In this document: positions 47,568 through 57,528 of the stretch, piece by piece
Position numbering within the stretch: position 1 is the first letter of the stretch
Layout of the letters: every line of letters begins with the position of its first letter
Assembly (NCBI RefSeq): GCF_000340215.1
Contig: NW_006921536.1
Coordinates: forward strand, 5,416,874-5,480,873
Length of the DNA: 64,000 nt
Direction of reading: 5' to 3'
Origin: Pseudocercospora fijiensis CIRAD86
Taxonomy: Eukaryota; Ascomycota; Dothideomycetes; Mycosphaerellales; Mycosphaerellaceae
Translations under genes and position numbers: made by a program
Notes under the pieces: model-generated
Databases searched by the model: none
Seen by the model: the letters and a program-made list of their open reading frames with translations, nothing else
What the model was told of the DNA's origin: nothing

Positions 47568-47913
47568 TATAGGCGGGACGAGTAGGTCGTAGGTAGAGGT
47601 ACATATATAGGGAACTGTATACTATAGGCCTAGTACTTAGTAAACTGCGAGGGGTCGGCGTAGTATTATATACTTCGAAGGGAAAGCGTTATAAATATTA
47701 AAAGGAAGAGAATAGACGTAGGGAGGGCTACATTGCAGCTAGATTAGGTACATTTCCTATATCTCTCTTGCTATATATTGTCGTAGCTGTGTCTCCTTGT
47801 ATTATATATATATGTCCTAATTATAAAGGTAGTTGTATATGTTCCGATATACAAAAACAGGGGAAGAGGGTATAACTAGGCACACCTATACTAAGCCGGG
47901 TTTCCCTACTACA
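47568..47913 (-). repeat. 5' LTR of the 14.1-kb retroelement
   Basis: 346 bp, TATAGGCGGGACG to CCCTACTACA on the plus strand. The unmutated ACA end supports the boundary. The right flank continues PiggyBac A. Confidence 0.93.
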
Positions 47914-48499
47914 ATAGGTATATAGACTATATAGACTATAGATTAAGACCTTCTAATAACTAATTAGCTACTAACTAAGTCTCGCCTATCTCGTATACGC
48001 CGTCGACTAAGGCGCTATAAGCTTAGTAAAGAGACACTTTAGGCACTTGTCGAGCCGCCGAGTCTACTTAAGAGGTAGTTTAATATTAGTCTACTTACTA
48101 TAAAGGTAAACCTCCTTATAGAGGTAGTAAGGGACTTAAGGGTAGACCTAAACCTTCTACTAAAGAAGGAGGTTATAGAGTCGTAGATAGCTACTTAGTC
48201 CGCTAAAGAAGAAGGCTCTCGAAGTAAGGCAATAGTCGTTAAGAGGGCGGAGTTTAAGGCACTATAGCGCTAGGTTGCTTACCTCTATAAGATAATTGCC
48301 GCAATCGTAAAGCAGCAGTATGCCTTAAGTGTAGTCTCTAAGTCTAATATAGAAGCAATAGCGACTATTGTTAATCGCTAGCGGCGCTCGAAGGGTTATT
48401 AGGTTACAGTCTTAAGCTCTCGAAGAAGGACTATAGATTAGCCTCGTTATACTATATTACGTCGCATAGGTTGTAGAGCGCTATAGGGCTACAATATAA

Positions 48500-50750
48500 G
48501 CACGCTATTATAGTCTAGTACTCTTGTATACGTCCGAGAGGCTAGTATTTAAAACCCTAAGTAGTCCTTACGTGCTTATAGAGATAGTAACGTTATATTA
48601 GTAGAATAGACTATCGCTAGTAGATAGCGTTACTACCGCGAGCGAGTCGACGTATATCTTCGGCTATAGGTAGACTGTCTCCTTTCCTAATCTAATAGCG
48701 CCGAGATCTTCTACTCCTACTATTATAGGTATAACCTAAGACAAAGCGACTACTAGTATAAGGAGGTAGTAGAGTTAGCGTACGAAGAGCCCTCGTAGCG
48801 GCCTCTACTACCTCTACCTAGTTAAGCTCTTATTAACTAAGTTAAACCATTTGCTATACTAGTGCTATATAGAAGTCGCGTTAGTAAGTAAACTATTAGT
48901 CCTTAGTCTACTTCTTATTACCTCGAAGAAGGATAAAGGAGTTAATAACCGCTACGTCTAGTAGGAAGTAGAACAATAGGTACTATCCCTTCCTCGATTT
49001 ATATTAGGTTAAGTAATAATAGCGTAGCTAGTTATAAATGTTAATACTACCTATATAGTTATTATATAAAGCAGCAACCTCCGGAAGGTCCTTCTCTTCC
49101 TTACCGTCTATCTTCTAGTAAACTCGTACGTACTTATCGATATAGGCGTTGTTACTAGCTCGAGGGCATACCCGAAGCCGTCGTATTCGCTCGAAAGGCC
49201 GGCATCCCGTTATAAGGAACTATACGAGGTTTCTGTCCTACTAAATTACCGCTACTACGTTATAAATTGCCTTATAAAGCAGTGTATCGTAGGGAAACCG
49301 TATTATCTTACGATTAAGGCCTAGGTAGGTTAAATTCTTCCTTATACTATCCTTTTTTAATATACCTAGCTTCTCGAAGGTTTTGCCTCGCTATAGCTAC
49401 GAAAGTAACTTAGAACGTATAGTTCTAGTCGCCGTAATGCCGAGATGTCGTAGGATTGCAAATAATAGTATATTGTTAAATAGGTTGTCTATATAGATAT
49501 AGTAGAAGTGTTATAGGAAGGGAAGCTATAGAATTAGTCGAAGGACCGCTTACCTAAGCGAGCTTAGCTTTGCGCTAAGCGAGACAGTAGGCGATACGAT
49601 TAGGCTTTCGGTTGCTTCGGATAAGCAGTCCGCGCAGACCGCTCTTATATAACACTCCTTCCTTATATCCCTTATTAAATATAGACCTGTATTCTAACTA
49701 TATCTAATACTACTAGGACTACGGCTTTTACGCTTGCGGCGCTTCTTGTTACTCTCCTTCTACCGCTCCTTCTTCTCGGCGTCTATAAGAACCTCTAGAG
49801 TTACTACCGGGTGCTAAGAGACTATAGAAGCTACCGAGTCCGGATTATCTTCCTTCTATTTAAATGCCTTCCGTAGGCTCGAGAATAAGAAGGAATATAG
49901 GTACCTGCCCTCGTATAGGTATAGGATATAATATCCGATAGGTATTAGCTTACCTCGCATTATAATAATATACCTAGATTTACTAGTAAACCGAACTATG
50001 CTCTTATTAATAGATACGTTAGTACTAGGTACGACAACCTCGCGGAATTTGCTACGTAGAATGTTAGTAAGAGGTAGTATCTACGTCTAGGTAGGTAGGC
50101 CTCTTTCGCTTAACGAGAGCGCGTTACTCCGGTACTATAAAGCAGCCTTAATCTATTTAAATCGCTACTCGCTTATATATTTAGCGATACTATATCTCGG
50201 CTAGTATCTATCTTCGCGCTAGTATTCGCTCTTATTGTCTATTTAGATTACAGATATATATATAATTAAGCCTACGAAGATCCGTATTATTAGCTTATCT
50301 ACCGGCTTCTATAGACGACTAGAGATACATATCTTGTTGTCCTTCTTAAAACCTAGCTTGTCTCTCGTATACTTATTAGTATAGTCGACTAATCGGTCTA
50401 TAACCTCTTTAGTCTAGAATAGCAAGAAGAAGCTATATTAGACGTTATTAATAGCCTCGAGATCGCCTTATAGGTAGGCTAGCAAGTTAACCTATTACTA
50501 GTAAGAGATGCTACGTAACGGCTCGTAACGACCCTTATTTATATCTCCGTCGGCTAAATAATACAATCTACCTACCCTACTATCTACCCCTATATCTTCG
50601 ACCTTGTTATCTCTTTCTACGACTACTAAACCCTCGTCGTCTACGCTGCTTAGTATTAGCTCTCCGGCTTTCTCGAAGACAGGCTCTCTTCCTTTAGTTA
50701 GCTAATTAGCATTTATCTTATCGTCGTCTATTAAACTAGCGCTTATATCT
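48500..50750 (-). pseudogene. PiggyBac-type transposase, copy A
   Basis: Colinear with copy B, where the protein reads most clearly. Recognised through copy B motifs such as SINES..RFTSKSR near the catalytic region. Stops throughout. Confidence 0.65.
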
Positions 50751-51062
50751 AGCTACTAGTTATTAGCGTCGTCGTTATACCTATCTTCTATAAAGGCCTA
50801 GAAGGTCGCTATTGCTATAATTATATGCTTCTTAGCGACTTAGAATTTGGAAATATAAAGGTAATTAAGTTAGTATAGTTAACCGATAGCGGCGATAAGA
50901 GCTAAGCGCTTAAAGAGGCTTAACGTATATACAACCGAGTCTAATTAAGGCCTATTTATTTATCTATAGAGCGGCTTCTATATACTAACTATATAGACAC
51001 TGTAGGGGTTGATCCCTGTTTAACCGATAAACGCCGACAGCCAACGAGTTATTATAGGGGAT

Positions 51063-51392
51063 CGACAGCTAGCGGAATGTCTTGGCCCTTGCATGTGTGT
51101 GTTCACCATGTATTCTAATGTGGCTGGCCCTCTGCCAAGGCCCACTGTCTCGAAGTCTCATCGAAAGACCCCGCCCGATGACTGCACTACACTACGTAGA
51201 TCAGCCTCGTGGAATCTTCGGCATCGAGACACCCTGGTCCTGGGCGGGGCGGCGCGGCGCTGGCTGGCGGAGGGACAGCCGTGCAATAATAACACCATCA
51301 CCAGCTGTGACGACGGATCTTCACATGTCATGGCTGCCTCAGCATGTCCACCACCACTCGAGGAGTCCAGGCACGACAGCGGTGGCGGCGAC
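51063..51392. promoter_or_regulatory. short 5' region of the histidine kinase gene
   Basis: Only 330 bases separate the PiggyBac terminus from the chosen kinase start. Composition is normal and GC-rich, with no RIP bias. No clear TATA box. Any promoter elements further upstream are now separated by 17.6 kb of transposon. Confidence 0.5.
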
Positions 51393-54300
51393 ATGGCCAG
51401 CACCGACAGTCCGAGGCGCAAGAGGTTGCATGAGAGTCGGCGAGCTCGAGAGTTCTATCGGTACGTCAGCTTTGAAAGCGTCCTCATGCAATCTCTGACT
51501 CGACTCTTATGGAAGCTACTACCAGCCCATCCGAGAGCTCACCAAGGCTGGCCCGCCGGTATGCGATATTGGCGACCATGCAGCCGTGCAGGCTCACACG
51601 CCATTTTCTTCGCCCGATCGAGTAGGTCCAATGGACGCCTAGATCAATAAGCCCTGAGAACCGTAGACTTGACCGTCTCTGCCGTGCATTGGCTGACCCT
51701 TTCCAGGCCTTGACTGCCTTCTGCCAACTGGGAGCATTGCGCTTAGGCGTCAAGAGGGCTATGCTGTTCTTCTTCGATTCAACCCATGCATATGTTCTCG
51801 CCGAAGCAACGCGAACACTCAGCTTGCAGAACGATAGCCTTCACGCCGCAGAAGATGACCTCTGGCTTGGACACACTATTATCCCGCGTGGCTACTCGGT
51901 CTGCGAGCACACGGTCATGCTCCCGCATATCAACGAGGGCTCTAACAAAGATCAGGCCAATTCCAGCCTCGTGCACATCGTGAACAATCTTGCTGAAGAC
52001 ACTCGCTTTTGCGACAGACCATTCGTGACAGGAGGCCCGAAAGCCAGGTTTTATGCTGGAGTGCCCATCACAACGCCAAAAGGTATCAATATAGGCGCCT
52101 ATTGTGTTCTGGACGATGAGCATCGTGATGGTATGAGCGATGATGGTGTACAGTTCTTACGAGATATGGCCACTACTGTGATGGCCCATCTGGAAATGCT
52201 TCGAGCCACCGCCGAGCATAAGATCGGAACTCAGATGATTGCGGGACTTGGTGCATTCATTGATGGCGCCTCCGGCTTCAGAGACTGGGCAGAAAAGAAC
52301 GCAGATTGGGATCTCGATGTCGAGAAAGACCCAGCGCTAGCTCACCCACTCGGCGTCCAGCCAATGACCACCCAAGTCTCTGTCGTTGCTCAAGCGGCTG
52401 TCATTGCTAGTGAGCAGCAGGAAATGGAGGAAGAAAATAGACGAACCAGCACAGCGAACGCTTCACCTGTCGGACGAAATCGTGCTCGAAGTTGGGCCCA
52501 CGGAATGCCCCCGCCAATAAGCAAAGGACCTCAAAACCTCAATTACAACCGCAGGGCCGACAATTTCGAAGACCCTGGCACACGCGACACCCGGAAGACG
52601 TTCGAACGAGCAGCTACATTGGTACGAGAAGCAATGGATGTGGAAGTAATGTTCTTGGATGCGGCAGTCGGAACGTTCGGGGGCCTCGTTGACGCCGCGG
52701 AATCCCTCAGTAACAGCACTACGGAGCTGAGCTCTGACACGAACCACCACAGCGCTTCTGAGACCAACACGACCGGCACTGAAGGCGACGCGAAAATGAT
52801 CAAGAAGACCACTGGCGAAGATCTGGCGAAGAAGAAATGCACTGTGCTGTCCTCCTCTGGCTCGATGACCGGAACCAAAAGCGGCGATGAAGCCAACGAG
52901 GCTGGAATGATGATTACCGAGAAATTCTTGCGCTCACTACTGCGAAGATATCCTCGCGGCAAAATTTGGAGTTTCAATGAATATGGCGATGTGTCTTCCG
53001 AGGATGACGAGTCGTCCGAATACAATAGCGATGCGAAATCTTGCCGTTGCTCAAGTGGGACAGTCCAGGCCGACGGCAAGCAAGAGCACAGCCCTTCCTG
53101 CTCCAAGAGACGGAAGCAAAACCGGCTGGACGACAGTAAAGAGATTTTTCAACTATTCCCTGGAGTTCGCAGCATTGGTCTCGTCGGCATGTGGGATCAC
53201 ACGAGACAGCGTTGGTACGCGGCTACTCTATTCTGGTCTTACTCGCCTCTGCGACTATTCTCCGAAGAGTCAGAAGTCAAGTTTATCCAGGCCTTCTGCG
53301 ACGTAATCCTAGCCGAGCTCCATCGAATTGAGGCACAGAACTCCGACCGAGCAAAATCAGATTTCATCTCGACCATTTCCCACGAGCTGCGATCGCCGCT
53401 TCATGGTATACTGGGTAGCGTGGAGTGTTTGCAAGAACAGCCCTTTGACTCTTTCAGCGCAAATTTGATCTCACAAGTTGAAATCTGCGGTCGCACGTTG
53501 CTCGACATCATCGACCACTTGTTGGATTTCAGCAAGATCAATCATCATTCAAAGAGCAGAGGTGGACGTGTCCGCGATGGTAAGGATCGACGACTATCGA
53601 CCAATGCTGCCAAACGATCTCGCATGGGCGGCTTGATGGCTTTGGATGCAGACGTGGCGCTGGATCAAGTGACTGAAGAGATTGTTGAGACTGCAGTCTA
53701 TTCTTTCTGCTGTAGTAGAGATGCAGAATCAGTCCTGAAACGAAAAGTTGCCATCATTCTGGACATCGATCGAGGGACCGACATTGACTGGAGATGCTGT
53801 GTTGCGGTCGGGGCTTGGAAGCGGATCTGCATCAACCTGGTCTCCAATGCGCTTAAATACACTCACCAAGGTCACATCAGAGTGTGTCTATCGGCCAAGC
53901 CAGCCATGGACAAGAAACCCTCGGAAAAGAAGAAGCGCTTCAACGTTACCTTCTCTGTCACCGATACTGGGAAAGGGATGTCAAGAGACTTTCTTGAAAA
54001 CCACCTCTTCCGCGCTTTCAGCCAGGAGGATAGTTTGATGGAAGGCACTGGCTTGGGCATGAACCTTGTCGCGAAGATCGTCAAGTCTTTCGAAGGAAAG
54101 ATCGAGGTTCTGAGCGAGAAGGGCGTAGGTTCATGCTTCTCGGTCACTTTACCCCTGGAACACAGTCGAACGGGTAGAGGAGCTGGCACCAGAAACCCAG
54201 ACCGACCTGCGCCCCTTGTGCGGTCGATTTCGGGACTTGCTCGGGCTATCGCAGGTGTTTCCGTGGGCGTGATTGATTCCGCAACTACTCCATCGGCAGA

Positions 54301-55476
54301 TCAAAGGTCGGATGAGACCGCTAGAGCACTACTTCTGTCGAGCGTTCACAAGACGCTGGACGAGATCAACGTCAATGCCTTTGACTGCACGTGGGCGGGG
54401 GACGAAGGCGCCGATGTCTATCTGGTCACAGAAGCTGAGCTGCACAATGAGCTGCACCGTCGTGTAGACACGGGCACTTTTGATGCGCCCATGTCACCCA
54501 GCTCTTTGAGCAACACACCATTCATCGTCATCTGCGATAGTACTGTGTCAGCTCGCCGACTCAGAGCACCTGGGCTTGGAAATGTCGCGACTGGACACAT
54601 CGAGCTCATTGCACAGCCCGCAGGACCGGAACGACTCGCCAAAGCCATCACATCTTGCCTGAGAAACAAGCGCGACATTGCTCAAGACCTCGCGCTCGCA
54701 GGAGCTGTCAAGGAAATTCCCTCTATGGTGCCACATCCGGACCCAGCGGCTCATCCACGTAGTCTTGCGCATCGCGGACGTACAGACACCATCGTTGGCC
54801 AGCAGCCGGAACACGCACTCCAAGCAAAGTCAACCAGTCCTCGATCTGCCGGATCTGGTGAAGATCGCAATCAGCAGTCCGATTACAAATTCCCTCGCAT
54901 CCCGACACCATCGTTGAACGGGACGAAGCCTCGAGTCAGTACTGGACAAGGCTCACCACAAGCAAAGACAGACAAGAGTAACGCAGAAGTCGACGGCGGC
55001 GTCAACTTGCTGCTTGTGGATGATAATGTAAGTTGCTCCTAATCTGTGCCGGCGATTGTACAATGCTGACTTCGACATAGCCCATCAATCTTCAACTCCT
55101 CGTCACATACGCGGAGAAATACGGCCACTCCAAGCAAGTCGCCACAGATGGTCTGCAAGCTGTCGAAGCATACAAACAATCCTGCTTGGACCACGAGTCG
55201 AAGCCAGACCCCAAACTTCAGCGAATGAGCCACAAACCCCAGGTCGTGCTGATGGACATCAACATGCCGGTCTTGAATGGGTTCGAAGCCACGCGACAAA
55301 TCCGAGGGTTTGAAAAGCAGAAGGGCGTCGAGCCTGCGACGATTATCGCCTTGACGGGGCTGGGAAGCGCGAGTGCTCAACAAGAGGCGTTCAGCTCTGG
55401 CGTCGACCTCTTTTTGACGAAACCGGTCAGGCTAAAGGAATTGACCAAGATTTTGGATGGGATTAAGGGGAACTGA
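51393..55476 (+). CDS. hybrid histidine kinase with GAF domain and C-terminal receiver
   Basis: Predicted 1296 aa in four exons: 51393-51460, 51516-51621, 51707-55027, 55081-55476. Introns of 55, 85 and 53 nt have GT-AG ends; the first splice restores REFYRYYQP, a motif near the N-terminus of such fungal kinases. Domains: GAF about 60-225; histidine phosphorylation box SHELRSPLHGI with His617; ATPase with N box NLVSNALKY (Asn772), DTGKGM, LFRAFSQED and GTGLGM; a degenerate receiver-like region about 908-1050; receiver from LLVDDN with phospho-acceptor Asp1224 (LMDINMP) and LTKP. The protein senses a signal, phosphorylates His and relays to Asp, then normally to an HPt protein and response regulators. 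No membrane segment, so probably cytosolic. An in-frame ATG at 51330 would add 21 residues. The subgroup is not assigned. No RIP damage. Confidence 0.93.
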
Positions 55477-55842
55477 GAGTATAGGAGGGGAATGAAAGTC
55501 TCCTCTTTTCGGATTTCGTTCTTGGGCTGGCATGGTAAGGCGCTTTCAGGCGTCAATGGTCATGCCGTGTGATCTGGAGAGGCCTTTTGTTTTGTTTTGG
55601 GTAGAAGCTACCCGTCTGTGCGACGATGGCGATTCATACGCCCCAATGTTGATTATTATATGTTGAGTTCCCCTTTAGCCGCGTGCCGACGACACCGCTA
55701 CCGTAGCGGTCGACCTGCTTTCTTGGGATTTCCGACGTGCCAAGCGAAGACTCCGCTCTCTACCGACCTCAGATGCGGAGCTGTACATATATCTCTATCT
55801 CTTGCGGGCGATCACTGCGCCAAAGTTCTTCATCTTTGCACC
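55477..55842. promoter_or_regulatory. 3' end of kinase and promoter of the dioxygenase gene
   Basis: 366 bases between two genes on the same strand. A T-rich tract (TTTTGTTTTGTTTTGG) is at 55585-55602 and a TATA-like ACATATATCT at about 55787-55796, some 50 bases before the ATG. Confidence 0.5.
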
Positions 55843-57111
55843 ATGCCTTTGTTATCAAACAGAATTCAGGCCGCAGCGGCATCCATCGCAGCAACAGCCA
55901 GTATCCTCGGCGCACTATACTATCTCGACATTCCATCATGGGGCCAGCAAAGAATCAAATCACGCAGAGTCGAACCGAGATGCTATACCACAGACAACCC
56001 TCCCAGCCTGACTGCCTTCAAAGCTCTGGTCGAACAGACGACAACCAAAGAAACCTACCCCTTAGCAAAGACCATCGAAAACAACATCCCAATCTACGAC
56101 TGCACAGCCTTCGACCTCAACGACTCCACTCTCATCGACCACCTCCAAGACGAACTCTACCACATCCTCACCTCCGGCCCCGGCGTCTACATCCTCAAAC
56201 ACTTCTTCCCCTCCGCCCGAACCATCTCCCTCGCCAACACCACCTTCTCCACAATCCTCTCCTCCACACCAGCACGAGGCGACCACTTCGCCCGCACCCC
56301 CGGCACCAACTCCCGCCTCTGGAACTCTTTCACCAAACACTGCCTCTCCCACCCCCAAAATTTCTTCGAATACTACTCCAACCCTTGGTTCCGCATCGTT
56401 GCGGAAGCCCATCTCGGCCCGAACTTCCGCATCACCGCGCAACTCAACATCGTGCATCCGGGCTCTGAAGCGCAGATTCCGCATCGGGACTATCATCTCG
56501 GCTTCCCGAGTCTGGAGCAATGCGCCGAGTTCCCGAAAGCGAGCCATCAGGTTTCGGCCGTTTTGACCCTGCAAGGTGCGGTGGCGCACACGGATATGCC
56601 GCTGGAATCCGGTCCCACGAGGTTTGTCCCTTACTCGCAACTCTTCCCCGAAGCGTTTGTTTCCACGCATTTCTCCGACTTCCAAACTTATTTTCTTGAC
56701 AACTACGTCTCCCTCCCTTTGGCTGCCGGCGACGCCCTTTTCTTCTCCCCCGCTATCTTCCATTCTGCCGGTTCCAACACTACCTCGCACATCTCCCGTT
56801 CTGCAAATCTTTTCCAGATCTCTTCGGCGTTTGGGAAGGCTATGGAGATCGTTGAGACTTTGCCTTTGATTGAGGCGACGTATGAGGTTTTGGAGGAGAG
56901 ATATCGGTGCGAGGGGTTCTCGTGCGAGGTGGAGGCTTTTGTTCATGCGGTTGCGGAGGGGTATGGGTTTCCGACGGATTTGGATCGGAATTCGCCCGGG
57001 AACGAAAGGGGGAGTGAGCAGGGGGTTTTGAGGAGGGGGTTGCGAGAGGGGTGGGGGAGGGAGAGGGTTTTGAGGGAGATAAGGGGGATGAGGGGGGAGG
57101 GGGAGGGGTGA
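55843..57111 (+). CDS. PhyH-like Fe(II)/2-oxoglutarate dioxygenase
   Basis: 422 aa, one exon, start chosen at ATG 55843 (context GCACCATGCC). The frame is open further upstream but without a family match. The family hydroxylates small molecules or lipids using iron and 2-oxoglutarate. Iron ligands fit PHRDYH (His214, Asp216) and the distal FHSAG (His307), with ISRSAN (Arg319) as likely 2-oxoglutarate anchor. Around them are the expected beta-strand pieces (TAQLNIVHPGSEAQ, LPLAAGDALFFSP). The N-terminus (residues 8-28, AAAASIAATASILGALYYL) is a hydrophobic segment that could anchor or target the protein. The last 40 residues are Gly/Arg/Glu-rich and look non-catalytic. Substrate unknown. Convergent with the GH5 gene. 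Confidence 0.82.
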   Translation: MPLLSNRIQAAAASIAATASILGALYYLDIPSWGQQRIKSRRVEPRCYTTDNPPSLTAFKALVEQTTTKETYPLAKTIENNIPIYDCTAFDLNDSTLIDHLQDELYHILTSGPGVYILKHFFPSARTISLANTTFSTILSSTPARGDHFARTPGTNSRLWNSFTKHCLSHPQNFFEYYSNPWFRIVAEAHLGPNFRITAQLNIVHPGSEAQIPHRDYHLGFPSLEQCAEFPKASHQVSAVLTLQGAVAHTDMPLESGPTRFVPYSQLFPEAFVSTHFSDFQTYFLDNYVSLPLAAGDALFFSPAIFHSAGSNTTSHISRSANLFQISSAFGKAMEIVETLPLIEATYEVLEERYRCEGFSCEVEAFVHAVAEGYGFPTDLDRNSPGNERGSEQGVLRRGLREGWGRERVLREIRGMRGEGEG

Positions 57112-57528
57112 GAGTGAGGGTGGTTTGATGGGGTTCGGGTGGAGGATGGAGATTTTGTAAGGGGGATTTTGCGAACTAGGATATGATTTCCCTAGGAGTT
57201 TGTCTAGGAATGAATCTGGCGTGGAACGAGATGTAACCTCGCGATTGCGTATTTGACTGGAGGCCTGGAGATGGACGTGTTTGAGACGACGGTGAGGGAT
57301 GGGGAGGTTGGGAAGGAGGATAGTAAGGGTATCCGGTGAAAGTCAAAAAAGGGGCGGGAGGAATTGGGCTTCGCTGCGATGTTTGACGCCGTCGAGGATG
57401 GGGTTTCTGCGATAGTGGTTGGCTCAGCATAGAGCGAGTGCGCAGACGAGCGATGCAATCTTTCAACGTTCCTCGAACGCGAGCTTCATCACGCCACCTT
57501 ATCAGTAGCACCATTCCGCAATCCAAAT
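57112..57528. other. convergent 3' intergenic region
   Basis: Lies between the stops of the dioxygenase and GH5 genes. It begins with a G-rich tract continuing from the dioxygenase end. Long minus-strand frames here (57176-57574) lack any protein features and are probably untranslated region. Confidence 0.6.

Larger units (their letters stand above)
33782..47913 (-). mobile_element. 14.1-kb Gypsy-type LTR retrotransposon with three coding blocks
   Basis: LTRs of 346 bp at 33782-34127 and 47568-47913 differ only by C/T and G/A transitions. The flanks share ATAG (33778-33781 and 47914-47917), or AATAG if the end is shifted by one base. The site is inside PiggyBac A. Orientation is minus: the purine tract GGGAGGGAAAA (34128-34138 read on the minus strand) abuts the left LTR, which is thus the 3' LTR. 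Block 1 holds gag and protease, block 2 RT, RNase H and integrase, block 3 an unknown protein. The blocks are bounded by CTAG-palindrome boxes. All frames have RIP stops. Confidence 0.9.
33481..51062 (-). mobile_element. PiggyBac-type DNA transposon A, split by an LTR retrotransposon
   Basis: Two parts, 33481-33781 and 47914-51062 (about 3.45 kb together), are colinear with copy B at 60986-64000. Copy B runs uninterrupted across the junction (GAGACAGGTATATAG near 61273-61287). The ends are imperfect inverted repeats: ATCCCCTAAACGAACTC at left and ATCCCCTATAATAACTCG read inward from the right. The transposase remnant is PiggyBac-like. A flanking TTAA, the usual PiggyBac target, is not seen at these ends, so exact ends are uncertain; TTAA occurs just inside both (33503 and 51020). 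Confidence 0.75.

Noticed and set aside
51082..51498. 138-codon plus-strand frame upstream of the kinase
   Set aside because: It overlaps the first kinase exon in another frame and has no motif.
51689..51706. Kinase start at 51689
   Set aside because: That codon is TTG and lies in an intron with branch-like CTGAC and CCCTTTCCAG; two upstream exons restore the conserved N-terminus.
56062..56946. 294-codon minus-strand frame opposite the dioxygenase
   Set aside because: A shadow frame of GC-rich coding DNA; Val/Glu/Gly-rich without motifs.
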